This document shows, one piece after another, positions 1-15,000 of a stretch of 64,000 bases of DNA. The stretch covers positions 58,771,065 to 58,835,064 of the forward strand of contig JAVIAB010000073.1 of assembly GCA_032433765.1 (NCBI GenBank), in the 5' to 3' direction. The position numbers were made by a program, and so were the translations under genes. Positions within the stretch are counted from its first letter, which is position 1. Each line of letters begins with the position of its first letter. Under the pieces are notes generated by a model, which made no database searches, was not told the DNA's origin, and worked only from the letters and a program-made list of their open reading frames with translations. The DNA is from Megaustenia siamemsis. Its lineage: Eukaryota; Mollusca; Gastropoda; Stylommatophora; Ariophantidae.

Positions 1-3000
1 ATTCACAATTCTGCTTGTCTTGTACTTGTGTCAGACCAGAATCACAATTCCGCTTGTCTTGTAATAGTATCAGACCAGAATCACAATTCCGCTTGTCTTG
101 TACTAGTATCAGACCAGAATCACAATTCTGCTTGTCTTGTACTAGTATCAGACCATAATCACAATTCCGCTTGTCTTGTACTAGTATCAGACCAGAATCA
201 CAATTCCTCTTGTCTTGCGCTAGTATCAAACCAGAATCACAATTCTACTTGTCTTGTACTAGTATCAAATCTGAATCACAATTCTGCTGGTTTTGTACAA
301 GAATCAAACCAGAATCACAATTCTACTTGTTTTGTTATGGTTATGGAAGGCCTCGTCATCACTGCAAACGAATTAAAATCCATAATTGTTCAACCACCCT
401 GCCAGTGGTATCATTTGAATGAGTATACTGCTTGTCTTGTACTAGTATCAAACCAGAATCACAATTCTGCTTGTCTTGTACTAGTATCAGACCAGAATCA
501 CAATTCCGCTTGTCTTGTACTAGTATTAGCCCAGAATCACAATTCCGCTTGTCTTGTACTAGTATCAGAGCAGAATCACAATTCTGCTTGTCTTGTACTA
601 GTATCAAACCAGAATCACAATTCTGCTTGTCTTGTACTAGTATCAGACCATAATCACAATTCTGCTTGTCTTGTACTAGTATCAGACCAGAATCACAACT
701 CTGCTTGTCTTGTACTAGTATCAGACCAGAATCACAACACTGCTTGTCTTGTACTAGTATCAGACCAGAATCACAACTCTGCTTGTCTTGTACTAGTATC
801 ATACCAGAATCACAATTCCGCTTGTCTTGTACTCGTATCAGACCAGATTCACAATTCTGCTTGTCTTGTACTAGTATCAGACCAGAATCACAATTCCGCT
901 TGTCTTGTACTAGTATCAAACCAGAATCACAATTCTGCTTGTCTTATACTAGTATCAGACCATAATCACAATTCCGTTTGTCTTGTACTAGTATCAGACC
1001 AGAATCACAATTCCCCTTGTCTTGTACTAGTATCAAACCAGAATCACAACTCTGCTTGTCTTGTACTAGTATCAGACCAGATTCACAATTCCGCTTGTCT
1101 TGTACTAGTGTCAGACCAGATTCACAATTCTGCTTGTCTTGTACTAGTGTCATACCAGAATCACAATTCCGCTTGTCTTGTACTAGTATCAGACCAGAAT
1201 CACAATTCCGCTTGTCTTGTACTAGTATCAGACCAGAATCACAATTCTGCTTGTCTTGTACTAGTATCAGACCATAATCACAATTCCGCTTGTCTTGTAC
1301 TAGTATCAGACCAGAATCACAATTCCGCTTGTCTTGTACTAGTATCAAACCAAAATCACAATTCTGCTTGTCTTGTACTAGTATCAAACCAGAATCACAA
1401 TTCTGCTTGTCTTGTACTAGTATCAGACAAGAATCACAATTCCGCTTGTCTTGTACTAGTATCAGACCAGAACAACAATTCTGCTTGTCTTGTACTAGTA
1501 TCAGACCAGAATCACAATTTTGCTTGTCTTGTACTAGTATCAGACCAGAATCACAATTCCGCTTGTCTTGTACTAGTATTAGACCAGAATCACAATTCCG
1601 CTTGTCTTGTACTAGTATCAGACCAGAATCATAATTCCGCTTGTCTTGTACTAGTATCAGACCAGAATCACAATTCTGCTTGTCTTGTACTAGTATCAGA
1701 CCAGAATCACAATTCTGCTTGTCTTGTACTAGTATCAGACCAGAATCACAATTTTGCTTGTCTTGTACTAGTATCAGACCAGAATCACAATTCTGCTTGT
1801 CTTGTACTAGTATCAGACCAGAATCACAATTCTGCTTGTCTTGTACTAGTATCAGACCTGAATCATAATTCCGCTTGTCTTGTACTAGTATCAGACCAGA
1901 TTCACAATTCTGCTTGTCTTGTATTAGTGTCACACCAGAATCACAATTCCGCTTGTCTTGTACTAGTATCAGACCAGAATCACAATTCCGCTTGTCTTGT
2001 ACTAGTATCAGACCAGAATCACAATTCTGCTTGTCTTGTACTAGTATCAGACTATAATCACAATTCCGCTTGTCTTGTACTAGTATCAGACCAGAATCAC
2101 AATTCCTCTTGTCTTGTACTAGTATCAAACCAGAATCACAATTCTGCTTGTCTTGTACTAGTATCAGACCAGAATCACAATTCTGCTTGACTTGTACTAG
2201 TATCAGACCAGAATCACAATTCCGCTTGTCTTGTACTAGTATCAGACCAGAATCACAATTCCGCTTGTCTTGTACTAGTATCAGACCAGAATTATAATTC
2301 CGCTTGTCTTGTACTAGTATCAGACCAGAATCACAATTCCGCTTGTCTTGTACTAGTATCAGACCAGAATCATAATTCTGCTTGTCTTGTACTAGTATCA
2401 AACCAGAATCACAATTCGGCTTGTCTTGTACTAGTATCAGACAAGAATCACAATTCTGCTTGTCTTGTACTAGTATCAGAGCAGAATCACAATTCTGCTT
2501 GTCTTGTACTAGTATCAGACCAGAATCACAATTTGCTTGTCTTGTACTAGTATCAGACCAGAATCACAATTCTGCTTGTCTTGTACTAGTATCAGACCAT
2601 AATCACAATTCTGCTTGTCTTGTACTAGTATCAGACCAGAATCACAATTCTGCTTGTCTTGTACTAGTATCAGACCAGAATCACAATTCTGCTTGTCTTG
2701 TACTAGTATCAGACCAAAATCACAATTCCGCTTGTCTTGTACTAGTATCAGACCTGAATCATAATTCCGCTTGTCTTGTACTAGTATCAGACCAGAATCA
2801 CAATTCCGCTTGTCTTGAACTAGTATCAGACCAGAATCACAATTCCGCTTGTCTTGTACTAGTATCAAACCAGAATCACAATTCTGCTTGTCTTATACTA
2901 GTATCAAACCATAATCACAATTCCGCTTGTCTTGTACTAGTATCAAATAAGAATCACAATTCCGCTTGTCTTGTACTAGTATCAAACCAGAATCACAATT

Positions 3001-6000
3001 CTGCTTGTCTTGTACTAGTATCAGACCAGAATCACAATTCCGCTTGTCTTGTACAAGTATCAGACCAGAATCACAATTCCGCTTGACTTGTACTAGTATC
3101 AAACCAGAATCACAATTCCGTTTGTCTTGTACTAGTATAAGACCAGATTCACAATTCCGCTTGTCTTGTACTAGTATCAGACGAGAATCACAATTCTGCT
3201 TGTCTTGTACTAGTGTCAGACGTGAATCACAATTCTGCTTGTCTTGTACTAGTATCAGACGAGAATCACAATTCTGCTTGTCTTGTACTAGTATCAGACC
3301 AGAATCACAATTCTGCTTGTCTTGTACTAGTGTCAGACGTGAATCACAATTCTGCTTGTCTTGTACTAGTATCAGACGAGAATCACAATTCTGCTTGTCT
3401 TGTACTAGTATCAGACCAGAATCACAATTCTGCTTGTCTTGTACTAGTATCAGAGCAGAATCACAATTCCGCTTGTCTTGTACTAGTATCAAACCAGAAT
3501 CACAACTCTGCTTGTCTTGTACTAGTATCAGACCAGATTCACAATTCCGCTTGTCTTGTACTAGTGTCAGACCAGATTCACAATTCTGCTTGTCTTGTAC
3601 TTGTGTCAGACCAGAATCACAATTCCGCTTGTCTTGTACTAGTATCAGACCAGAATCACAATTCCGATTGTCTTGTACTAGTATCAGACCAGAATCACAA
3701 TTCTGCTTGTCTTGTACTAGTATCAGACCATACTCACAATTCCGCTTGTCTTGTACTAGTATCAGACCAGAATCACAATTCCTCTTGTCTTGTACTAGTA
3801 TCAAACCAGAATCACAATTCTGCTTGTCTTGTACTAGTATCAAACCAGAATCACAATTCTGCTTGTCTTGTACTAGTATCAGACAAGATTCACAATTCCG
3901 CTTGTCTTGTACTAGTATCAGACCAAAATCACAATTCTGCTTGTCTTGTACTAGTATCAGACCAGAATCACAATTCCGCTTGTCTTGTACTAGTATCAGA
4001 CCAGATTCACAATTCCGCTTGTCTTGTACTAGTATCAGACCAGAATCACAATTCCGCTTGTCTTGTACTAGTATCAGACCAGAATCACAATTCCGCTTGT
4101 CTTGTACTAGTATCAGACCAGAATCACAATTCTGCTTGTCTTGTACTAGTATCAGACCAGAATCACAATTCTGCTTGTCTTGTACTAGTATCAGACCAGA
4201 ATCACAATTCCGCTTGTCTTGTACTAGTATCAGACCAGAATCATAATTCCGCTTGTCTTGTACTAGTATCAGACCAGAATAACAATTCCGCTTGTCTTGT
4301 ACTAGTATCAGACCAGAATCATAATTCCGCTTGTCTTGTACTAGTATCAAACCAGAATCACAATTCTGCTTGTCTTGTACTAGTATCAGACCAGAATCAC
4401 AATTCCGCTTGTCTTGTACTAGTATCAGACCAGAATCACAATTCTGCTTGTCTTGTACTAGTATCAGACCATAATCACAATTCCGCTTGTCTTGTACTAG
4501 TATCAGACCAGAATCACAATTCCTCTTGTCTTGTACTAGTATCAAACCAAAATCACAATTCTGCTTGTCTTGTACTAGTATCAAACCAGAATCACAATTC
4601 TGCTTGTCTTGTACTAGTATCAGAAAAGAATCACAATTCCGCTTGTCTTGTACTAGTATCAGACCAGAATCACAATTCTGCTTGTCTTGTACTAGTATCA
4701 GACCAGAATCACAATTTTACTTGTCTTGTACTAGTATCAGACCAGAATCACAATTCCGCTTGTCTTGTACTAGTATCAGACCAGAATCACAATTCCGCTT
4801 GTCTTGTACTAGTATCAGACCAGAATCATAATTCCGCTTGTCTTGTACTAGTATCAAACCAGAATCACAATTCCGCTTGTCTTGTACTAGTATCAGACCA
4901 GAATCACAATTCCGCTTGTCTTGTACTAGTATCAGACCAGAATCACAATTCTGCTTGTCTTGTACTAGTATCAGACCATAATCACAATTCCGCTTGTCTT
5001 GTACTAGTATCAGACCAGAATCACAATTCCTCTTGTCTTGTACTAGTATCAAACCAAAATCACAATTCTGCTTGTCTTGTACTAGTATCAAACCAGAATC
5101 ACAATTCTGCTTGTCTTGTACTAGTATCAGACCAGAATAACAATTCTGCTTGTCTTGTACTAGTATCAGAGCAGAATCACAATTCCGCTTGTCTTGTACT
5201 AGTATCAAACCAGAATCACAATTCCGCTTGTCTTGTACTAGTATCAGACCAGAATCACAATTCTGCTTGTCTTGTACTAGTGTCATACCAGAATCACAAT
5301 TCCGCTTGTCTTGTACTAGTATCAGACCAGAATCACAATTCCGCTTGTCTTGTACTAGTATCAGACCAGAATCACAATTCTGCTTGTCTTGTACTAGTAT
5401 CAGACCATAATCACAATTCCGCTTGTCTTGTACTAGTATCAGACCAGAATCACAATTCCTCTTGTCTTGTACTAGTATCAAACCAAAATCACAATTCTGC
5501 TTGTCTTGTACTAGTATCAAACCAGAATCACAATTCTGCTTGTCTTGTACTAGTATCAGAAAAGAATCACAATTACGCTTGTCTTGTACTAGTATCAGAC
5601 CAGAATCACAATTCTGCTTGTCTTGTACTAGTATCAGACCAGAATCACAATTTTACTTGTCTTGTACTAGTATCAGACCAGAATCACAATTCCGCTTGTC
5701 TTGTACTAGTATCAGACCAGAATCACAATTCCGCTTGTCTTGTACTAGTATCAGACCAGAATCATAATTCCGCTTTTCTTGTACTAGTATCAGACCAGAA
5801 TCACAATTCCGCTTGTCTTGTACTAGTATCAGACCAGAATCATAATTCCGCTTGTCTTGTACTAGTATCAAACCAGAATCACAATTCTGCTTGTCTTGTA
5901 CTAGTATCAGACAAGAATCACAATTCTGCTTGTCTTGTACTAGTATCAGACCAGAATCACAATTCTGCTTGTCTTGTACTAGTATCAGACCAGAATCACA

Positions 6001-9000
6001 ATTTTGCTTGTCTTGTACTAGTATCAAACCAGAATCACAATTCTGCTTGTCTTGTACTAGTATCAGACCAGAATCACAATTCTGCTTGTCTTGTACTAGT
6101 ATCAGACCTGAATCATAATTCCGCTTGTCTTGTACTAGTATCAGACCAGATTCACAATTCTGCTTGTCTTGTATTAGTGTCATACCAGAATCACAATTCC
6201 GCTTGTCTTGTACTAGTATCAGACCAGAATCACAATTCCGCTTGTCTTGTACTAGTATCAGACCAGAATCACAATTCTGCTTGTCTTGTACTAGTATCAG
6301 ACCATAATCACAATTCCGCTTGTCTTGTACTAGTATCAGACCAGAATCACAATTCCTCTTGTCTTGTACTAGTATCAAACCAGAATCACAATTCTGCTTG
6401 TCTTGTACTAGTATCAGACCAGAATCACAATTTTGCTTGACTTGTACTAGTATCAGACCAGAATCACAATTCCGCTTGTCTTGTACTAGTATCAGACCAG
6501 AATCACAATTCCGCTTGTCTTGTACTAGTATCAGACCAGAATTATAATTCCGCTTGTCTTGTACTAGTATCAGACCAGAATCACAATTCCGCTTGTCTTG
6601 TACTAGTATCAGACCAGAATCATAATTCTGCTTGTCTTGTACTAGTATCAAACCAGAATCACAATTCTGCTTGTCTTGTACTAGTATCAGACAAGAATCA
6701 CAATTCTGCTTGTCTTGTACTAGTATCAGACCTGAATCACAATTCTGCTTGTCTTGTACTAGTATCAGACCAGAATCACAATTTTGCTTGTCTTGTACTA
6801 GTATCAGACCAGAATCACAATTCTGCTTGTCTTGTACTAGTATCAGACCAAAATCACAATTCCGCTTGTCTTGTACTAGTATCAGACCTGAATCATAATT
6901 CCGCTTGTCTTGTACTAGTATCAGACCAGAATCACAATTCCGCTTGTCTTGAACTAGTATCAGACCAGAATCACAATTCCGCTTGTCTTGTACTAGTATC
7001 AAACCAGAATCACAATTCTGCTTGTCTTATACTAGTATCAGACCATAATCACAATTCCGCTTGTCTTGTACTAGTATCAAATCAGAATCACAATTCCGCT
7101 TGTCTTGTACTAGTATCAAACCAGAATCACAATTCTGCTTGTCTTGTACTAGTATCAAATCAGAATCACAATTCTGATTGTCTTGTACTAGTATCAGACC
7201 AGAATCACAATTCCGCTTGTCTTGTACTAGTATCAGACCTGAATCACAATTCCGCTTGACTTGTACTAGTATCAAACCAGAATCACAATTCCGTTTGTCT
7301 TGTACTAGTATCAGACCAGATTCACAATTCCGCTTGTCTTGTACTAGTATCAGACGAGAATCACAATTCTGCTTGTCTTGTACTACTATCAGACGTGAAT
7401 CACAATTCTGCTTGTCTTGTACTAGTATCAGACGAGAATCACAATTCTGCTTGTCTTGTACTAGTATCAGACCAGAATCACAATTCTGCTTGTCTTGTAC
7501 TAGTATCAGAGAAGAATCACAATTCCGCTTGTCTTGTACTAGTATCAAACCAGAATCACAATTCTGCTTGTCTTGTACTAGTATCAGACAAGAATCACAA
7601 TTCCGCTTGTCTTGTACTAGTATCAGACCAGAATCACAATTCTGCTTGTCTTGTACTAGTATCAGACCAGAATCACAATTTTGCTTGTCTTGTACTAGTA
7701 TCAAACCAGAATCACAATTCTGCTTGTCTTGTACTAGTATCAGACAAGAATCACAATTCTGCTTGTCTTGTACTAGTATCAGACCAGAATCACAATTCTG
7801 CTTGTCTTGTACTAGTATCAGACCAGAATCACAATTTTGCTTGTCTTGTACTAGTATCAGACCAGAATCACAATTCTGCTTGTCTTGTACTAGTATCAGA
7901 CCAAAATCACAATTCCGCTTGTCTTGTACTAGTATCAGACCTGAATCATAATTCCGCTTGTCTTGTACTAGTATCAGACCAGAATCACAATTCCGCTTGT
8001 CTTGAACTAGTATCAGACCAGAATCACAATTCCGCTTGTCTTGTACTAGTATCAAACCAGAATCACAATTCTGCTTGTCTTATACTAGTATCAGACCATA
8101 ATCACAATTCCGCTTGTCTTGTACTAGTATCAAATCAGAATCACAATTCCGCTTGTCTTGTACTAGTATCAAACCAGAATCACAATTCTGCTTGTCTTGT
8201 ACTAGTATCAAATCAGAATCACAATTCTGCTTGTCTTGTACTAGTATCAGACCAGAATCACAATTCCGCTTGTCTTGTAATAGTATCAGACCAGAATCAC
8301 AATTCCGCTTGACTTGTACTAGTATCAAACCAGAATCACAATTCCGTTTGTCTTGTACCAGTATCAGACCAGATTCACAATTCCGCTTGTCTTGTACTAG
8401 TATCAGACCAGAATCACAATTCTGCTTGTCTTGTACTAGTATCAGACGTGAATCACAATTCTGCTTGTCTTGTACTAGTATCAGACGAGAATCACAATTC
8501 TGCTTGTCTTGTACTAGTATCAGACCAGAATCACAATTCTGCTTGTCTTGTACTAGTATCAGACCAGATTCACAATTCCGCTTGTCTTGTACTAGTGTCA
8601 GACCAGATTCACAATTCTGCTTGTCTTGTACTTGTGTCAGACCAGAATCACAATTCCGCTTGTCTTGTACTAGTATCAGACCAGAATCACAATTCCGCTT
8701 GTCTTGTACTAGTATCAGACCAGAATCACAATTCTGCTTGTCTTGTACTAGTATCAGACCATAATCACAATTCCGCTTGTCTTGTACTAGTATCAGACCA
8801 GAATCACAATTCCTCTTGTCTTGTACTAGTATCAAACCAGAATCACAATTCTGCTTGTCTTGTACTAGTATCAAACCAGAATCACAATTCTGCTTGTCTT
8901 GTACTAGTATCAGACAAGAATCACAATTCCGCTTGTCTTGTACTAGTATCAGACCAGAATCACAATTCTGCTTGTCTTGTACTAGTATCAGACCAGAATC

Positions 9001-12000
9001 ACAATTCCGCTTGTCTTGTACTAGTATCAGACCAGAATCACAATTCCGCTTGTCTTGTACTAGTATCAGACCAGAATCACAATTCCGCTAGTCTTGTACT
9101 AGTATCACACCAGAATCACAATTCCGCATGTCTTGTACTAGTATCAGACCAGAATCACAATTCTGCTTGTCTTGTACTAGTATCAGACCAGAATCACAAT
9201 TCTGCTTGTCTTGTACTAGTATCAGACCAGAATCACAATTCCGCTTGTCTTGTACTAGTATCAGACCAGAATCACAATTCCGCTTGTCTTGTATTAGTAT
9301 CAGACCAGAATCACAATTCCGCTTGTCTTGTACTAGTATCAGACCAGAATCATAATTCCACTTGTCTTGTACTAGTATCAAACCAGAATCACAATTCTGC
9401 TTGTCTTGTACTAGTATCAGACAAGAATCACAATTCTGCTTGTCTTGTACTATTATCAGACCAGAATCACAATTTTGCTTGTCTTGTACTAGTATCAGAC
9501 CAGAATCACAATTCCGCTTGTCTTGTACTAGTATCAGACCAGAATCACAATTCCGCTTGTCTTGTACTAGTATCAGACCAGAATCACAATTCCGCTTGTC
9601 TTGTACTAGTATCAGACCTGAATCATAATTCCGCTTGTCTTGTACTAGTATCAGACCAGAATCACAATTCCGCTTGTCTTGAACTAGTATCAGACCAGAA
9701 TCACAATTCCGCTTGTCTTGTACTAGTATCAAACCAGAATCACAATTCTGCTTGTCTTATACTAGTATCAGACCATAATCACAATTCCGCTTGTCTTGTA
9801 CTAGTATCAAATCAGAATCACAATTCCGCTTGTCTTGTACTAGTATCAGACCTGAATCATAATTCCGCTTGTCTTGTACTAGTATCAGACCAGAATCACA
9901 ATTCCGCTTGTCTTGAACTAGTATCAGACCAGAATCACAATTCCGCTTGTCTTGTACTAGTATCAAACCAGAATCACAATTCTGCTTGTCTTATACTAGT
10001 ATCAGACCATAATCACAATTCCGCTTGTCTTGTACTAGTATCAAATCAGAATCACAATTCCGCTTGTCTTGTACTAGTATCAGACCAGAATCACAATTCT
10101 GCTTGTCTTGTACTAGTATCAAATCAGAATCACAATTCTGCTTGTCTTGTACTAGTATCAGACCAGAATCACAATTCCGCTTGTCTTGTAATAGTATCAG
10201 ACCAGAATCACAATTCCGCTTGACTTGTACTAGTATCAAACCAGAATCACAATTCCGTTTGTCTTGTACTAGTATCAGACCAGATTCACAATTCCGCTTG
10301 TCTTGTACTAGTATCAGACGAGAATCACAATTCTGCTTGTCTTGTACTAGTATCAGACGTGAATCACAATTCTGCTTGTCTTGTACTAGTATCAGACGAG
10401 AATCACAATTCTGCTTGTCTTGTACTAGTATCAGACCAGAATCACAATTCTGCTTGTCTTGTACTAGTATCAGAGCAGAATCACAATTCCGCTTGTCTTG
10501 TACTAGTATCAAACCAGAATCACAACTCTGCTTGTCTTGTACTAGTATCAGACCAGATTCACAATTCCGCTTGTCTTGTACTAGTGTCAGACCAGATTCA
10601 CAATTCTGCTTGTCTTGTACTTGTGTCAGACCAGAATCACAATTCCGCTTGTCTTGTACTAGTATCAGACCAGAATCACAATTCCGCTTGTCTTGTACTA
10701 GTATCAGACCAGAATCACAATTCTGCATGTCTTGTACTAGTATCAGACCATAATCACAATTCCGCTTGTCTTGTACTAGTATCAGACCAGAATCACAATT
10801 CCTCTTGTCTTGTACTAGTATCAAACCAGAATCACAATTCTGCTTGTCTTGTACTAGTATCAAACCAGAATCACAATTCTGCTTGTCTTGTACTAGTATC
10901 AGACAAGAATCACAATTCCGCTTGTCTTGTACTAGTATCAGACAAGAATCACAATTCTGCTTGTCTTGTACTAGTATCAGACCAGAATCACAATTCCGCT
11001 TGTCTTGTACTAGTATCAGACGAGAATCACAATTCCGCTTGTCTTGTACTAGTATCAGACCAGAATCACAATTCCGCTTGTCTTGTACTAGTATCAGACC
11101 AGAATCACAATTCCGCATGTCTTGTACTAGTATCAGACCAGAATCACAATTCTGCTTGTCTTGTACTAGTATCAGACCAGAATCACAATTCTGCTTGTCT
11201 TGTACTAGTATCAGACCAGAATCACAATTCCACTTGTCTTGTACTAGTATCAGACCAGAATCACAATTCCGCTTGTCTTGTACTAGTATCAGACCAGAAT
11301 CACAATTCCGCTTGTCTTGTACTAGTATCAGACCAGAATCATAATTCCACTTGTCTTGTACTAGTATCAAACCAGAATCACAATTCTGCTTGTCTTGTAC
11401 TAGTATCAGACAAGAATCACAATTCTGCTTGTCTTGTACTATTATCAGACCAGAATCACAATTTTGCTTGTCTTGTACTAGTATCAGACCAGAATCACAA
11501 TTCCGCTTGTCTTGTACTAGTATCAGACCAGAATCACAATTCCGCTTGTCTTGTACTAGTATCAGACCAGAATCACAATTCCGCTTGTCTTGTACTAGTA
11601 TCAGACCAGAATCACAATTCTGCTTGTCTTGTACTAGTATCAGACCAGAATCACAATTCTGCTTGTCTTGTACTAGTATCAAATCAGAATCACAATTCCG
11701 CTTGTCTTGTACTAGTATCAGACCAGAATCATAATTCCGCTTGTCTTGTACTAGTATCAGACCAGAATCACAATTCCGCTTGTCTTGTACTAGTATCAGA
11801 CCAGAATCACAATTCCGCTTGTCTTGTACTAGTATCAAACCAGAATCACAATTCTGCTTGTCTTGTACTAGTATCAGACAAGAATCACAATTCTGCTTGT
11901 CTTGTACTAGTATCAGACTAGAATCACAATTTTGCTTGTCTTGTACTAGTATCAGACCAGAATCACAATTCTGCTTGTCTTGTACTAGTATCAGACCAGA

Positions 12001-15000
12001 ATCACAATTCCGCTTGTCTTGTACTAGTATCAGACCAGAATCACAATTCTGCTTGTCTTGTACTAGTATCAAACCAGAATCACAATTCTGCTTGTCTTGT
12101 ACTAGTATCAGACAAGAATCACAATTCCGCTTGTCTTGTACTAGTATCAGACCAGAATCACAATTCTGCTTGTCTTGTACTAGTATCAGACCAGAATCAC
12201 AATTTTGCTTGTCTTGTACTAGTATCAGACCAGAATCACAATTCCGCTTGTCTTGTACTAGTATCAGACCAGAATCACAATTCCGCTTGTCTTGTACTAG
12301 TATCAGACCAGAATCATAATTCCGCTTGTCTTGTACTAGTATCAGACAAGAATCACAATTCTGCTTGTCTTGTACTAGTATCAGACCAGAATCACAATTT
12401 TGCTTGTCTTGTACTAGTATCAGACCAGAATCACAATTCTGCTTGTCTTGTACTAGTATCAGACCAGAATCACAATTCCACTTGTCTTGTACTAGTATCA
12501 GACCAGAATCACAATTCTGCTTGTCTTGTACTAGTATCAAACCAGAATCACAATTCTGCTTGTCTTGTACTAGTATCAGACAAGAATCACAATTCCGCTT
12601 GTCTTGTACTAGTATCAGACCAGAATCACAATTCTGCTTGTCTTGTACTAGTATCAGACCAGAATCACAATTTTGCTTGTCTTGTACTAGTATCAGACCA
12701 GAATCATAATTCCGCTTGTCTTGTACTAGTATCAGACCAGAATCACAATTCCGCTTGTCTTGTACTAGTATCAGACCAGAATCATAATTCCGCTTGTCTT
12801 GTACTAGTATCAGACCAGAATCACAATTCCGCTTGTCTTGTACTAGTATCAGACCAGAATCATAATTCCGCTTGTCTTGTACTAGTATCAAACCAGAATC
12901 ACAATTCTGCTTGTCTTGTACTAGTATCAGACAAGAATCACAATTCTGCTTGTCTTGTACTAGTATCAGACCAGAATCACAATTCTGCTTGTCTTGTACT
13001 AGTATCAGACCAGAATCACAATTTTGCTTGTCTTGTACTAGTATCAGACCAGAATCACAATTCTGCTTGTCTTGTACTAGTATCAGACCAGAATCACAAT
13101 TCTGCTTGTCTTGTACTAGTATCAGACCTGAATCATAATTCCGCTTGTCTTGTACTAGTATCAGACCAGATTCACAATTCCGCTTGTCTTGTACTAGTAT
13201 CAGACCAGAATCACAATTCCGCTTGTCTTGTACTAGTATCAGACCAGAATCACAATTCTGCTTGTCTTGTACTAGTATCAGACCATAATCACAATTCCGC
13301 TTGTCTTGTACTAGTATCAGACCAGATTCACAATTCCTCTTGTCTTGTACTAGTATCAAACCAGAATCACAATTCTGCTTGTCTTGTACTAGTATCAGAC
13401 CAGAATCACAATTTTGCATGACTTGTACTAGTATCAGACCAGAATCACAATTCCGCTTGTCTTGTACTAGTATCAGACCAGAATCACAATTCCGCTTGTC
13501 TTGTACTAGTATCAGACCAGAATTATAATTCCGCTTGTCTTGTACTAGTATCAGACCAGAATCACAATTCCGCTTGTCTTGTACTAGTATCAGACCAGAA
13601 TCATAATTCTGCTTGTCTTGTACTAGTATCAAACCAGAATCACAATTCGGCTTGTCTTGTACTAGTATCAGACAAGAATCACAATTCTGCTTGTCTTGTA
13701 CTGGTATCAGACCATAATCACAATTCTGCTTGTCTTGTACTAGTATCAGACCATAATCACAATTCCGCTTGTCTTGTACTAGTATCAGACCAGATTCACA
13801 ATTCCTCTTGTCTTGTACTAGTATCAAACCAGAATCACAATTCTGCTTGTCTTGTACTAGTATCAGACCAGAATCACAATTTTGCTTGACTTGTACTAGT
13901 ATCAGACCAGAATCACAATTCCGCTTGTCTTGTACTAGTATCAGACCAGAATCACAATTCCGCTTGTCTTGTACTAGTATCAGACCAGAATTATAATTCC
14001 ACTTGTCTTGTACTAGTATCAGACCAGAATCACAATTCCGCTTGTCTTGTACTAGTATCAGACCAGAATCATAATTCTGCTTGTCTTGTACTAGTATCAA
14101 ACCAGAATCACAATTCGGCTTGTCTTGTACTAGTATCAGACAAGAATCACAATTCTGCTTGTCTTGTACTAGTATCAGACCAGAATCACAATTCTGCTTG
14201 TCTTGTACTAGTATCAGACCAGAATCACAATTTTGCTTGTCTTGTACTAGTATCAGACCAGAATCACAATTCTGCTTGTCTTGTACTAGTATCAGACCAA
14301 AATCACAATTCCGCTTGTCTTGTACTAGTATCAGACCTGAATCATAATTCCGCTTGTCTTGTACTAGTATCAGACCAGAATCACAATTCCGCTTGTCTTG
14401 AACTAGTATCAGACCAGAATCACAATTCCGCTTGTCTTGTACTAGTATCAAACCAGAATCACAATTCTGCTTGTCTTATACTAGTATCAGACCAGAATCA
14501 CAATTCCGCTTGTCTTGTACTAGTATCAAATCAGAATCACAATTCCGCTTGTCTTGTACTAGTATCAAACCAGAATCACAATTCTGCTTGTCTTGTACTA
14601 GTATCAAATCAGAATCACAATTCTGCTTGTCTTGTACTAGTATCAGACCAGAATCACAATTCCGCTTGTCTTGTACAAGTATCAGACCAGAATCACAATT
14701 CCGCTTGACTTGTACTAGTATCAAACCAGAATCACAATTCCGTTTGTCTTGTACTAGTATCAGACCAGATTCACAATTCGGCTTGTCTTGTACTAGTATC
14801 AGACCAGAATCACAATTCCGCTTGTCTTGTACTAGTATCAGACCAGAATCATAATTCCGCTTGTCTTGTACTAGTATCAGACAAGAATCACAATTCTGCT
14901 TGTCTTGTACTAGTATCAGACCAGAATCACAATTTTGCTTGTCTTGTACTAGTATCAGACCAGAATCACAATTCTGCTTGTCTTGTACTAGTATCAGACC

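Noticed and set aside
3213..6440. 1075-codon plus-strand open frame with SDQNHNSACLVLV units
   Set aside because: Same artefact of the satellite period; equally long frames exist on the other strand over the same DNA.
9991..14451. 1486-codon minus-strand open frame with repeated VQDKRNCDSGLIL units
   Set aside because: A by-product of the 39-bp (13-codon) period: three of six frames of the monomer lack stops. Frames are ended by ordinary monomer variants such as CTTATACTAG, and there is no start, splice or composition evidence for a protein.
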